A stretch of 49,695 bases of DNA, taken from NCBI GenBank assembly GCA_002366595.1, contig DFBK01000009.1, positions 1-49,695 of the forward strand, written 5' to 3'. The position numbers and the translations under genes were made by a program. The notes under the pieces are model-generated. The model did not search any database. It was not told the DNA's origin and was given only the letters and a program-made list of their open reading frames with translations. Positions 31,979 through 39,548 of the stretch are shown here, piece by piece. Source of the stretch: Anaerolineales bacterium UBA3082. GTDB taxonomy: Bacteria > Chloroflexota > Anaerolineae > UBA7937. Within the stretch, counting starts at the first letter, position 1. The number at the start of each line of letters is the position of its first letter.

Positions 31979-33883
31979 CTACGCTACGTTGTTCTTGTGC
32001 AGAGCCCGGTAATCCCCGATCCCCACAGCCACGATGAAGCGGCACTTGATCCGCATCTCATCGTTGGTGAACATCGACCCCACCGTAGGCTCATCGGCGA
32101 TGAAGAGTTCCGGCTCCTTCCCGAACCGGTAGCCGATGCAGGCTCCCTCCACCTCCGAGGGGTCACAGGCCGCCGCCCAGTCGTTGGCGTCCGTCCACTC
32201 CGGCACCACAATTACCTCCGCCGAGCCCCGCCGGACGTTAGCCTCGTTATTGGCCGTCCCCGGCTCCCCCTCGGAGAGCATGATCTGCAAGGCGGTCTTC
32301 TCCAACTCGATGGGCACCAAGAGGCACTTGGGCCTGACCCCCAGCCGCTTGTTGCTGGTGGGCTCGGTCTGCTTGTAGACCGCCTGGATGACGGTATCCC
32401 ACTCGGAAGCCGAGAGCGCCGCCGTGCGCAGATTGCCATGGTTGGTGGCATCGAAGAGGTTGTACCCGTCCGAGAGCACCGGGCCCGTCCCTGCACTGTC
32501 GGTGAAGAGGTTGCTCACCAACTGAGAGAGCGTCCGCCAGGCTGCCTGTCCCAACTCCCGCGGGATCCTTCGGACGGCCCCCACATCGTCCCGGTCTATC
32601 ACCTCCAGGGTGATGCCGAGATAGCCCCCCTTCTTGACAAAGGAAGAGGTCTCCTCATTGTCGCTCCAGGAGAGTTCGGTGTAGGCTGCCCCCTCGTTCA
32701 CCGTGGGCAGATCCCCGATGCCCCCCGTCTTGATCCAGGTGACATCGTTGAGGGTGGGGAACTCCTCCTCATAGGCGATAGGCGCCCACCACTTGGGCCG
32801 AGCGTTGTAAGCCCTAAGCAGCGCCTTGTTAAGCGCATTCTTTACCACCGAAGTCATGGTGCTGGTGGTGACGTTAGCCAACTGCACCCTATCGGGGAAG
32901 AAGCGGCCATAAAAGTCCCAGTCCCCGCTGAGCAGGAGATAGAGTTCGCGGATACCCGAAAGCCTCGGGATATCGCTATGCGCCTCTGGGATAGGCACTC
33001 CAAACAGCCGCTCGGCCGCCAACTGGATCCGATCCAAACTGTCCCACACCCCTCCCACCACCGGATGCGTCGGTTCTCCAAGTCCTTTGATCACTTCATC
33101 CTCCACTAACTTAGCCAGGAGGTTCTCCTGACCTTTGATAGCCTCATTCAACTCCTCCACGGTGAAGATCCGCCCTTCGTATCGGCCGCTGATCTCCTCC
33201 TTGATGGCGGCCGGAAGGTCCGAGGCGTTGAGGCTGGCCCGCAAGAGATGGGCACATTGTGCTCGTTCCATCTCCTCCCATCGGGCTCGGACCTCCTCGT
33301 GGGGAGAGGACTCCGATTTCCCCTCCATTGCCGCCATCTCATCTCTATCACTCATCTCGTCACCTCCTCTTTCATCTATGGCCAAGACGCTATTCAGCAC
33401 CCTCTCGAAGGCTCCCCCCGCTGCGGGGTCGAAGACCACATCCACGCTCAAGACCTTGCCTATCTTCTCCGCGATATATTGTTCATGGTTGCGGTGGGCC
33501 TTCACCAGCATGTCGGCCGAGAGCCCCACTCGAGGGACGGGGAGTCCCGCCTCCCGGTCAGCGATGATCTGGTCCAACATCCGGGTAAGCCAGTCGGCGG
33601 AGTCAAGAACCCGGTACTCCCCCAAGAGGGCTCCCTTTTCGAACCGCACCTTGCCGATGGTCCCCACCACATCCCGCACCGAGGGGTGCTGCATATACCG
33701 CCTGTGGTCCACTAGGCTGGTTACCCCCTCCCAGAGGGGCACAGAACCCCTGAGCACCTGGGGAGGGAAGACCCAGCCGTGCAGCGTCTCTCCGGCCCGG
33801 ATGAGGGTCACCTCATACGCCCGGCCATCTCCTGCGGCCGGTTCCAGGGCTGCCGCCAACTGCAAACGATGTCTATCTTCCAC
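31979..33883 (-). CDS. Phage capsid maturation protease fused to major capsid protein
   Basis: A 634-aa fusion. Residues 1-165 look like a prohead protease: TLHGWVFPPQVLRGSVPLW, VDHRRYMQHPSVRDVVGTIG, VPRVGLSADMLVKAHRNHEQ, and VLSVDVVFDPAAGGAFERVL. Residues about 170-300 are charged and helical, a scaffold-like stretch (EEVRARWEEMERAQCAHLLR). Residues about 300-634 are capsid-like, of the Mu gpT or HK97 type: TSTMTSVVKNALNKALLRAY, NLFDATNHGNLRTAALSASE, KCLLVPIELEKTALQIMLSE, and a C-terminus ACIGYRFGKEPELFIADEP. In most phages these are separate genes. The start is GTG at 33883, overlapping the zinc-finger gene by 11 bases. Confidence 0.82.
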   Translation of the reverse strand: MEDRHRLQLAAALEPAAGDGRAYEVTLIRAGETLHGWVFPPQVLRGSVPLWEGVTSLVDHRRYMQHPSVRDVVGTIGKVRFEKGALLGEYRVLDSADWLTRMLDQIIADREAGLPVPRVGLSADMLVKAHRNHEQYIAEKIGKVLSVDVVFDPAAGGAFERVLNSVLAIDERGGDEMSDRDEMAAMEGKSESSPHEEVRARWEEMERAQCAHLLRASLNASDLPAAIKEEISGRYEGRIFTVEELNEAIKGQENLLAKLVEDEVIKGLGEPTHPVVGGVWDSLDRIQLAAERLFGVPIPEAHSDIPRLSGIRELYLLLSGDWDFYGRFFPDRVQLANVTTSTMTSVVKNALNKALLRAYNARPKWWAPIAYEEEFPTLNDVTWIKTGGIGDLPTVNEGAAYTELSWSDNEETSSFVKKGGYLGITLEVIDRDDVGAVRRIPRELGQAAWRTLSQLVSNLFTDSAGTGPVLSDGYNLFDATNHGNLRTAALSASEWDTVIQAVYKQTEPTSNKRLGVRPKCLLVPIELEKTALQIMLSEGEPGTANNEANVRRGSAEVIVVPEWTDANDWAAACDPSEVEGACIGYRFGKEPELFIADEPTVGSMFTNDEMRIKCRFIVAVGIGDYRALHKNNVA

Positions 33884-34163
33884 TTCTCACCACCTCCTCC
33901 TTTGGCTTCTGCCAGGTACGCTTTTTGCCCCCCGGCCCCTCGATGACCACCACCCGGTCATCATAGATCTTGAAGGCGAGGACATCTTGGGGGGCTACCC
34001 CCAACGCTTTGAGCGCTGGCTTCAACTCCGGCGGGCCACCCACTCCCCTGGCCGTCTTGGAGTGCGACTTCCGCTCCCCGTGTGTCTTAGCCATATGTAT
34101 GGCCAGCGCTCTTGCGCTACCGAACTCCCTCCCGCAGCCACTCCTCGGACATCTGTAACCCAT
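33873..34163 (-). CDS. Small C2H2 zinc-finger protein of the phage block
   Basis: A 96-aa protein with one classical C2H2 finger at residues 5-28: C-x4-C-x12-H-x4-H in YRCPRSGCGREF followed by ALAIHMAKTHGE. A basic linker and a short beta module (VLAFKIYDDRVVVIEGPGGK) recalling AbrB or phage DNA-binding strands follow. Bacterial C2H2 fingers are rare outside Ros/MucR and archaeal viruses. It sits between portal and capsid genes, so it may bind DNA during packaging or regulate the block. The ATG at 34163 follows AGGAGG and the stop overlaps the capsid start. Confidence 0.72.
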   Translation of the reverse strand: MGYRCPRSGCGREFGSARALAIHMAKTHGERKSHSKTARGVGGPPELKPALKALGVAPQDVLAFKIYDDRVVVIEGPGGKKRTWQKPKEEVVRSGR

Positions 34164-34188
34164 CTTCCACCTCCTTTCCCCAAGGGAC

Positions 34189-35466
34189 CTACTTTGGTAA
34201 CTCCTCTAAAAGGGCGTTAATATCCACCTTCTGCCCCGCGAACTTGTAGATCATCTCCATAGCCAGCCGGTCGGTGATCCAACCTTGCTCCTTCATAGCC
34301 ACCAAGGCTTTCACCACCTCCGCCACCGCCTTGGCTAAGGCCTCGCTATCCTCCTCGGCCACCCTCTGTGTCTGATAAGAGAGCCGCAAATCGCCTCCCC
34401 TGGGCACAGGCAGCCTCCCCAGATGCTGCGCCCGCGCTATGACCCGGCTCACCACATCCAGGAGCATCTGGCAGAAGAAAAGTTGCCGGTGCTCGTAGTG
34501 GCGCCAGGTGGGCCCGCCCATCTCCGCGGCCGTGGCCCGGGTGGCGCTCTCCCCCTCGGCCAGGAAGTGGAGCGGTATCCCCGCTCCAGCAGCCACCATG
34601 AGCCGTAACGCCTTCCCGTCATCCCTCGCCTCGTGGGCCTCTATCCGGGGCTGAACGGTCTCCCAGGTCTCGTTCTCATCGGTAACGATGATGCTCCCCG
34701 GCTCTGGGGCCTTAGCATACTGAGTTCTCTTCCCCGCCAGGTCTCCCCCCACCGCTCCCTTCACCGTCACCTTCCAGAGGAAGGCGTTGCGGAAGCGGTT
34801 CACCCGCACCCGATCCTCCAGCCACTCCTTGTATCTCCGCAGCCAGGGGAGTAAGGGCGCTAGGTCGCCCTGTCCTCGTACCGCTCCCACCGGGCGGTTA
34901 ATGGCGTAATGCAACACCTCTGGCCCCTCGATATCCTCCGCCGACCACCACCGCCCCCCTGTCTTCGCCGTCACCTCGTGATACCGGAGTTCCCTCTCTA
35001 GGTCGTTCTCGTCGGTCTCGATCTGGTCTATCTTGGCCGCCGGTATCTGGCGCACATAACTCATCCCGTCGGCGGGGTTGGTCTGAAGCACGATGAAGAG
35101 TTCCCCCGCCCGGGTCAACTCGTCACACCAGCGGTAGAGGCGGAGGGGCACCCGGTTCTTCCCATGGTTCCAGAAAGCCTGAATGAAGTCGTCGAGGTAG
35201 CCTATCTCCGAGGAGACGGTTATCCCGTTCCCCACCACATAATCGGTGGTGAGCCCCACGATGCGAAAGGCCAAGGGGTTCGTCCGCCAGGCCTCCAAAG
35301 AGTCGGCGAAATCATCGACCAGTTCATACCAGGGTTTATCCTGGGGCCCCGCCACCCCCGAGACCTGCCTCCACCACCTATCATCGACCACCTTCACCGC
35401 GGCCTCTACCCGCCGCTCGATGACATCGTCAAAAAGAAACCCCGCCAATCGCTCTCGAAAATCCAT
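34189..35466 (-). CDS. Phage portal protein
   Basis: A 425-aa portal-like protein that would form the dodecameric DNA gate of the head. Its order fits the family: an N-terminal segment with PWYELVDDFADSLEAWRTNP and FRIVGLTTDYVVGNGITVSS, and a clip region with GELFIVLQTNPADGMSYVRQ and IPAAKIDQIETDENDLEREL. Then come GDLAPLLPWLRRYKEWLEDR and VNRFRNAFLWKVTVKGAVGG, and a helical wing ending in IPLHFLAEGESATRATAAEM. ATG 35466 has GGGAGGG upstream. It lies 11 bases after the XhlA-like gene and before the zinc-finger gene, all on the minus strand. Confidence 0.9.
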   Translation of the reverse strand: MDFRERLAGFLFDDVIERRVEAAVKVVDDRWWRQVSGVAGPQDKPWYELVDDFADSLEAWRTNPLAFRIVGLTTDYVVGNGITVSSEIGYLDDFIQAFWNHGKNRVPLRLYRWCDELTRAGELFIVLQTNPADGMSYVRQIPAAKIDQIETDENDLERELRYHEVTAKTGGRWWSAEDIEGPEVLHYAINRPVGAVRGQGDLAPLLPWLRRYKEWLEDRVRVNRFRNAFLWKVTVKGAVGGDLAGKRTQYAKAPEPGSIIVTDENETWETVQPRIEAHEARDDGKALRLMVAAGAGIPLHFLAEGESATRATAAEMGGPTWRHYEHRQLFFCQMLLDVVSRVIARAQHLGRLPVPRGGDLRLSYQTQRVAEEDSEALAKAVAEVVKALVAMKEQGWITDRLAMEMIYKFAGQKVDINALLEELPK

Positions 35467-35476
35467 CGAACCCTCC

Positions 35477-35743
35477 CTACATCACCCCCATCCTCCGCAG
35501 GGCCATGTCCAAGACAAGCCCTACCAGGATGAGAAAGACGGAAACGTAAACCCCTCTCAGGGTCTTCTTTATCTCTTCTAGATCCTCTCGCATATCCTTC
35601 ACCTCGTCCCCCAGGAGCATCCCATAGATGCAGCCCGGCTTCTGGTCTATGGTCAGGCCCTTCTGCCGCTTAGCGCGATTGTAGCGGCGTATAGCCTCCC
35701 TCAGTCTCTCCTCTCCCAAACCTAAAGACATCTCATGCCTCAC
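35477..35743 (-). CDS. XhlA-like small membrane protein of the phage block
   Basis: An 88-aa protein with a charged, coiled-coil-like N-terminal part (GEVKDMREDLEEIKKTLRG style, residues about 45-65) and one C-terminal transmembrane helix (VYVSVFLILVGLVLDMALRR). This is the haemolysin XhlA or phage accessory-lysis plan. Its start at 35743 overlaps by 4 bases (ATGA) the stop of the gene upstream, implying translational coupling. It is found between a small-terminase-like gene and the portal gene, an uncommon place for a lysis gene, so the role is uncertain. Confidence 0.65.
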   Translation of the reverse strand: MRHEMSLGLGEERLREAIRRYNRAKRQKGLTIDQKPGCIYGMLLGDEVKDMREDLEEIKKTLRGVYVSVFLILVGLVLDMALRRMGVM

Positions 35744-36135
35744 AACTCTATCCCCAACTCCGTGCTCAACTCATCCAGCGCCTGAGCGAAGGCCGCCGCC
35801 AACCCATCGGCGGCCTCGCCGGAGAGGGCCCGCTTCGCTTTCAGCGCTGAGACCAGCGACCGAACCCCCCTCTCCACCAGAGGAAGAGCCTTGCTGGGGT
35901 CCTCCTCTCGATCCAATACCCTCCCAATAAGCACCTTGAGCACCTCGATCACATCGTCGAGGGTGAATTCATTCGAGGAGGCCACCTCCTCTATCTCCCG
36001 AACCTCTTCCTCGGTAAAGAAGCGCCGATAGAGGCCCCGCTTACGGAGATGGGCGTAGCAGAGTTCCTCGCCCCTCATAGCCCAGGCTTTGCAGCCGGGC
36101 TTGGCGCACCTCTTACTCTCTCTATCCTTGGCCAT
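35740..36135 (-). CDS. Phage small-terminase-like or zinc-knuckle protein
   Basis: About 131 aa from ATG 36135, which has GAGGAGG six bases upstream; the open frame to 36150 begins with TTG. The N-terminus MAKDRESKRCAKPGCKAWAM then RGEELCYAHLRKRG shows a Cys-x4-Cys...Cys-x2-His knuckle. This type often begins phage small terminases and related DNA-binding proteins of uncultured phages (RCKAxxxxG..C..H). The helical remainder (EVREIEEVASSNEFTLDDVI) fits a small terminase. Position at the head of the minus-strand packaging block supports the call; the motif alone does not prove it. Confidence 0.6.
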   Translation of the reverse strand: MAKDRESKRCAKPGCKAWAMRGEELCYAHLRKRGLYRRFFTEEEVREIEEVASSNEFTLDDVIEVLKVLIGRVLDREEDPSKALPLVERGVRSLVSALKAKRALSGEAADGLAAAFAQALDELSTELGIEL

Positions 36136-36241
36136 CTGTGGCCTCCTCAAACCGTTTCCCCTTCACCACCCACTCGGCAAGCACCCCGAAAGCCAACCCA
36201 TAAGCCCAACTCAGGAGAACCGATACCGCTAACCTAGACAT
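36122..36241 (-). CDS. Possible 39-aa membrane peptide at the head of the phage block
   Basis: The frame reads MSRLAVSVLLSWAYGLAFGV then LAEWVVKGKRFEEATDGQG. One hydrophobic helix is followed by a charged tail. It overlaps the start of the small-terminase-like gene by 14 bases, and its last codons contain that gene's ribosome site. It is too short for coding statistics; an upstream GGGGTGG is only a weak ribosome site. Confidence 0.4.
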   Translation of the reverse strand: MSRLAVSVLLSWAYGLAFGVLAEWVVKGKRFEEATDGQG

Positions 36242-36265
36242 AGAGATCGCCACCCCCTACCAGAA

Positions 36266-36300
36266 ATGAAAAGCGCGAGAACCCTTACGGGCTCCCGCGC
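36266..36300 (-). terminator. Intrinsic terminator or attenuator upstream of the phage block
   Basis: In minus-strand RNA a 12-bp stem (36300-36289 with 36284-36273, two G-U pairs) and a GTAA loop are followed by TTTTCATTTC. The plus-strand version has two A-C mismatches, so the structure is built for leftward transcripts. It lies between the 68-aa gene and the phage genes and would stop or regulate read-through. Confidence 0.72.
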
Positions 36301-36353
36301 GGGATTCGCTCTGGGAGCAGATACCCCCAAAAAGGGGCTATTGAATTCCCAAC

Positions 36354-36560
36354 CTACTCTCTGATATAAAGGACGTACCTATCTTCCTTGCGGGCCACCT
36401 CTACTTCCACCTCGGCGGGCAACTCTTCCAAGAAAGCCAAGAGCCTCTCCAAAGAGGTGAAGACCCGCGTCCTCTCTGACTTCAACTGCGAAGGCGCCCG
36501 CACCGCCCTCTCGTGAACCCCCAACTCCCGCACCCTAGCCAAAAACCCCTCATCAATCAT
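36354..36560 (-). CDS. Small protein, unknown function
   Basis: A 68-aa protein: MIDEGFLARVRELGVHERAV then RAPSQLKSERTRVFTSLERL and LAFLEELPAEVEVEVARKED, ending RYVLYIRE. The alternation of helical and beta segments suggests a small folded domain. GGAAGG five bases before the ATG is part of the neighbouring R2 repeat, so the repeat provides the ribosome-binding site. It is separated from the phage genes by a terminator. No family recognised. Confidence 0.6.
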   Translation of the reverse strand: MIDEGFLARVRELGVHERAVRAPSQLKSERTRVFTSLERLLAFLEELPAEVEVEVARKEDRYVLYIRE

Positions 36561-36567
36561 GCGACCT

Positions 36568-36634
36568 TCCTACAGGATGGTGTGATCGTCCTAAAGGACA
36601 CTGAGATCCTTGGCTCAGTGTTGGCACACCATCG
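36568..36634 (+). repeat. R2 self-nesting palindromic element, copy 2 (double)
   Basis: Outer arms GATGGTGTG (36576-36584) and CACACCATC (36625-36633) enclose an inner hairpin ACACTGAG (36598-36605), loop ATCCTTGG, CTCAGTGT (36614-36621). The inner unit, beginning TCCTAAAGGA, lies between the ATCG and TTGG halves of the outer loop, exactly as in the 19622 copy. Arm bases differ from that copy but pairing is kept. Confidence 0.88.
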
Positions 36635-36780
36635 TTGGCTGACCACCACCCTATTAGCACATTTGTTCTAATTATACCACAGATTCCCCGCTTGTCAAGG
36701 GGTAGAACAAAACTTTAACCAAATCTTAACCAAATGGCGCTGGGCAAGGCCAATTTTAAGGTTTGGTGAAGGCAGACCTA

Positions 36781-36809
36781 TTGACAAAGACATCGTAGCG
36801 TGTTATACT
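36781..36809 (+). promoter_or_regulatory. Strong promoter of a non-coding transcript
   Basis: TTGACA at 36781-36786, 17 bp, TATACT at 36804-36809. No ORF with a start and ribosome site follows for more than 600 bases. Confidence 0.85.
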
Positions 36810-36815
36810 GTATTT

Positions 36816-37052
36816 AGATACTTAAACCGGAGGGGTACCTAACACTAACGCCCACCAAACTCGCATTGAGTATATAGTTTTCCTCCGCACAGGGTGGTGG
36901 ACTTGTCTTGCTTGTCCTAGCTGGTTTAGGCCAGGGCCCGCCCTGGTAATTGTCGGGCCAAGGGCTGGGGTTGGCCAGGAAAGGGGGAAGTGACTCGTGT
37001 AACAAGCGCCGATCGTTGTCGCTACAGCAGCGGATGATTAGCGCTTTTCTTT
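36816..37052 (+). ncRNA. Candidate small RNA with terminator
   Basis: The transcript from the 36781 promoter would be about 235 nt. Visible pairings are CGGAGG (about 36828) with CCTCCG (about 36882), CCAGGG-CCCG-CCCTGG (36931-36946), and a terminal stem AAGCGC (37004-37009) with GCGCTT (37041-37046) followed by TTCTTTT. The segment 36911-36936 belongs to a repeat shared with 39164-39189. It lacks RNase P, tmRNA, SRP and 6S signatures. Six-frame translations here look like noise. Confidence 0.5.
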
Positions 37053-37085
37053 TCCAAAAACGAATACGATCCCGGAAGCCATGAA

Positions 37086-37231
37086 CTGGGGGTTGTAGAG
37101 TGGTCACTTGGCCCCGCACAGAAGTGGGACAAGACCCCCAGGGAGCCAATAGTGAAACCGGCCGGAACCAACACAAACGCTAGGGTCGGATTTGAAATCC
37201 GACCCAGCAAAGGTGAGGTAGGCCGGTTTTT
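37086..37231 (+). ncRNA. Candidate structured RNA with nested perfect helices
   Basis: Helix 1: CTGGGGGT (37086-37093) with ACCCCCAG (37134-37141) around an inner hairpin. Helix 2: AAACCGGCC (37155-37163) with GGCCGGTTT (37221-37229), followed directly by further T residues. Inside helix 2 is the 10-bp hairpin GGGTCGGATT (37183-37192) with AATCCGACCC (37196-37205). The T-tract after helix 2 gives it terminator character. It may be a second RNA or a leader of the 37443 gene. Confidence 0.5.
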
Positions 37232-37442
37232 AAGTGGGTTACAAACCAAAAAGTGGCCCCGGCCAGTGGCGGCTGACCGAGACCATGCACGCGGGGTGCA
37301 TAGCACCCTTTGTGCACGCTTATTGTATCCTTAGAGGTCAAATTTGTCAAGAACACACCGAGAATTCGAGAAGGGAGGTGAGGTCCAGCGGGGATATGCT
37401 CTTTTGACTGTTGACTTCTTAGAACTCAAAGGAGAGGAAGAG

Positions 37443-39002
37443 ATGAAAAAGTGGATACCTGTAGTGCTAGTTGCGGCTCTGCTCTTGGCGGCGCTGCCGC
37501 TTGGCGCGTTCGCTCATAGCGAAGGTAATCCCCACGTAGTGACACTTCTTGCAGGTCAGGACATCGACGCGGGCACAGTCTCCGTGTGGAACGACGGGGA
37601 CAACCTCTTCGTGAAGTTCGAAACCAGCGCCGGCTGGGTGATGACCGAGACACACCTGGCCGTCGCCACCGACCCCAATGACATCCCTCAGAAGAATGGC
37701 AACCCCATCCCTGGTCGGTTCACCTACAAGCACGAAGACCTTGGCGGAGTGACTGAGGACCCGTACACGATACCGTTGAGTGAGATCGGGGCAGGGCCTG
37801 ACGGCACGGTCTACATCGCTGCGCACGCCGCGCTCTTGCTGATCATCGGCGATGGTTGCGGCTCGCCCCAGTGGGCAAGTACGGTCATGAACTCCGTCCA
37901 AGGAACCCTGGTAGGCGGTGGACCGGTAACCGACCCCGCGCGAACAGACTCCAATGCGGCCCTCGGCGCGCCTGATGCATCAACTAGCCCGCCTGCGACG
38001 GGCTTTTACAGCCTGGGCTTCGTGTCGGACAGTGATGGGTACATCGTCCTGGGCTTCGACTATCCCGTTTACAACGGCCCCGGTGACGACATCGTGGCTT
38101 ACGAGGTCACCTGGGGACGGCCTGGCTACCCCGACGAAGTGGCGGATGTCTCTGTCGTCGCCGATGGCACAGAGCAGTACGCCGGGACGGTCACCAACCA
38201 CGACGACGGTGGTGTTGGCACCGTCTCTATCCCAGATGACTCACTCTGCGTCGACGCGGTGAAACTGGTCGACGCCACAGATCCGCTTCTCTTTGGCCAG
38301 CCAGATGCTGACGGCTATGACCTCGACTCTGTCGGAGCCTGCTACCTGTGTGCGGCGGACGAGACCGCCTGGGCTAAAGGCCCCGACTTCCCCGGCGCTA
38401 ACTGGGCCACCTACTTCACCTACAAAGTGCAGTGCACCAATGTGCCGGAAGTGATCAACGGCGGCTTTGAAGCACCGGTCGTCACTACTAGCCAGGGTTG
38501 GAACATCTACGACTCTGGGACTCCGGACCTGGGCTGGACGGTGGAGTGGTATGACGGCGACACCAGCTATGATACCTCGACGAGACCGGAGCCCGCCCAC
38601 CTCGAGCTGCATAAGAGCGGCACGGTCGTGTCCTCCTATGAGGGCGACCAGTACGCAGAGCTGGACACCGACTGGGACGGCCCCGGCGGTGGTCTGAACG
38701 GCGAACCGGCCTCCGTCAAGATCTACCAGGACCTCGATACGTGTCCCGGCGAGCAGTACACCCTCACCTATGCATGGAGCCCCCGCGGTGGGTACCTAAG
38801 CAAGCTGGAGGTGTACTGGGGCGGGGAGTTGGTCAATAGCCATGAGGAGGGTAGCACATCGGGTTGGACCCTTGCGACCTTGCCGGTCGAGGCAGATGAA
38901 CTGACTGAGCGGCTGCAGTTCGTGGAGACTGGGCCCGCGGATTCCTTTGGTATGTTCCTCGATGCCGTGAGCGTCACGCCGTGCGACGGATTCTGTCCGT
39001 AG
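37443..39002 (+). CDS. Secreted protein with C-terminal DUF642/carbohydrate-binding-like domain
   Basis: About 519 aa from ATG 37443, which has GGAGAGG upstream and opens with a clear signal peptide (MKKWIPVVLVAALLLAALPL, cleavage near AFA-HSE). Residues about 25-110 resemble a beta domain with DIDAGTVSVWNDGDNLFVKF. A middle segment has NAALGAPDAS and GYIVLGFDYPVYNGPGDDIV, typical of proteins with a cadherin-like or PEP-CTERM-style coat. The C-terminal jelly roll begins VINGGFEAPVVTTSQGWNIY and ends GMFLDAVSVTP. This NGGFE...AELD...DNV-type fold is DUF642/CBM-like and binds polysaccharide in relatives. There is no membrane or sortase anchor. Codon use is more GC-rich than in its neighbours, possibly foreign. 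Confidence 0.85.
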   Translation: MKKWIPVVLVAALLLAALPLGAFAHSEGNPHVVTLLAGQDIDAGTVSVWNDGDNLFVKFETSAGWVMTETHLAVATDPNDIPQKNGNPIPGRFTYKHEDLGGVTEDPYTIPLSEIGAGPDGTVYIAAHAALLLIIGDGCGSPQWASTVMNSVQGTLVGGGPVTDPARTDSNAALGAPDASTSPPATGFYSLGFVSDSDGYIVLGFDYPVYNGPGDDIVAYEVTWGRPGYPDEVADVSVVADGTEQYAGTVTNHDDGGVGTVSIPDDSLCVDAVKLVDATDPLLFGQPDADGYDLDSVGACYLCAADETAWAKGPDFPGANWATYFTYKVQCTNVPEVINGGFEAPVVTTSQGWNIYDSGTPDLGWTVEWYDGDTSYDTSTRPEPAHLELHKSGTVVSSYEGDQYAELDTDWDGPGGGLNGEPASVKIYQDLDTCPGEQYTLTYAWSPRGGYLSKLEVYWGGELVNSHEEGSTSGWTLATLPVEADELTERLQFVETGPADSFGMFLDAVSVTPCDGFCP

Positions 39003-39163
39003 ATCGCAGGACGGAACCGCTCGATCCGCGCAACCAATTGAATACACGGAGGGAGTGGGGCGCACAGCCCCGCCCCACTCTGGCCTTGTGTGGTGGCACG
39101 ATAATTCGCGCTTGGGCTCGCTGGGCGCAACCCAGCGAGCCCGCGCCAACCCATAACGAAGGG

Positions 39164-39215
39164 CTTGTCCTGGCTGGTTTAGGCCAGGGGCATCTCTGGG
39201 CCAGGGCCTGTCCCG
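39164..39215 (+). repeat. R1-related repeat, variant
   Basis: CTTGTCCTGGCTGGTTTAGG then CCAGGGGC matches 36911-36936 (one base different over 26) and resembles R1 in reverse orientation (GCCTGTCCTGGC...AGGCCAGGGGCC). An R2 head, CCTACAGGATGGTGAG, follows at 39231 without its partner arm. Confidence 0.6.
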
Positions 39216-39256
39216 TGAAACTCTGCTATCCTACAGGATGGTGAGCCCAAGCCGAG

Positions 39257-39483
39257 AAGCCGTATCTATTCCGCTATCTTTCGTGGCGTCAGATGTAGGG
39301 GAGGCCCTTGTGGCCTCCCGCAAATATTGGGAGGGGGTAAACCCCTCCCCTACAACATCCCCCGTAGCGTCGCCCTTTAGGGCGACTTTCCCCTGACGGA
39401 CACCATAGGTCTAACTACCTCCAAAGACCGGTAAGGAAGGCATCTCCCACCGCATAGGCCACAAGCCGTATCTATTCCGCCAT
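39257..39483 (+). repeat. Composite repeat block with R3 and GTAGCGTCGCCC unit
   Basis: An AAGCCGTATCTATTCCGC word occurs at 39257 and again at 39462. Between them is an R3 double hairpin (GGGAGGCC/GGCCTCCC, then GGGAGGGG/CCCCTCCC) and a GTAGCGTCGCCCTTTAGGGC unit whose GTCGCCC and GGGCGAC arms pair. No gene is supported in 39003-39548. Confidence 0.7.
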
Positions 39484-39548
39484 TTTTACGGTATAATATA
39501 AGAGAAAACCCGCTCCGGCGCTCTCTGCACCAACCTTAGGAGGAACAA

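Noticed and set aside
31997..34220. Long plus-strand ORFs (370 and 361 aa) opposite capsid genes
   Set aside because: Antisense shadows caused by high-GC codon bias; the minus-strand frames have recognisable phage motifs and overlapping starts and stops.
36814..37306. Minus-strand ORFs of 120 and 94 aa
   Set aside because: Cys/Trp/Pro-rich noise-like translations over palindromic sequence, with no ribosome sites; the region is treated as non-coding.
36816..37340. RNase P RNA, tmRNA, SRP RNA, 6S RNA or a known riboswitch
   Set aside because: None of the characteristic conserved strings could be found (for example the RNase P core, tmRNA tRNA-like ends, the SRP GGAAG tetraloop region).
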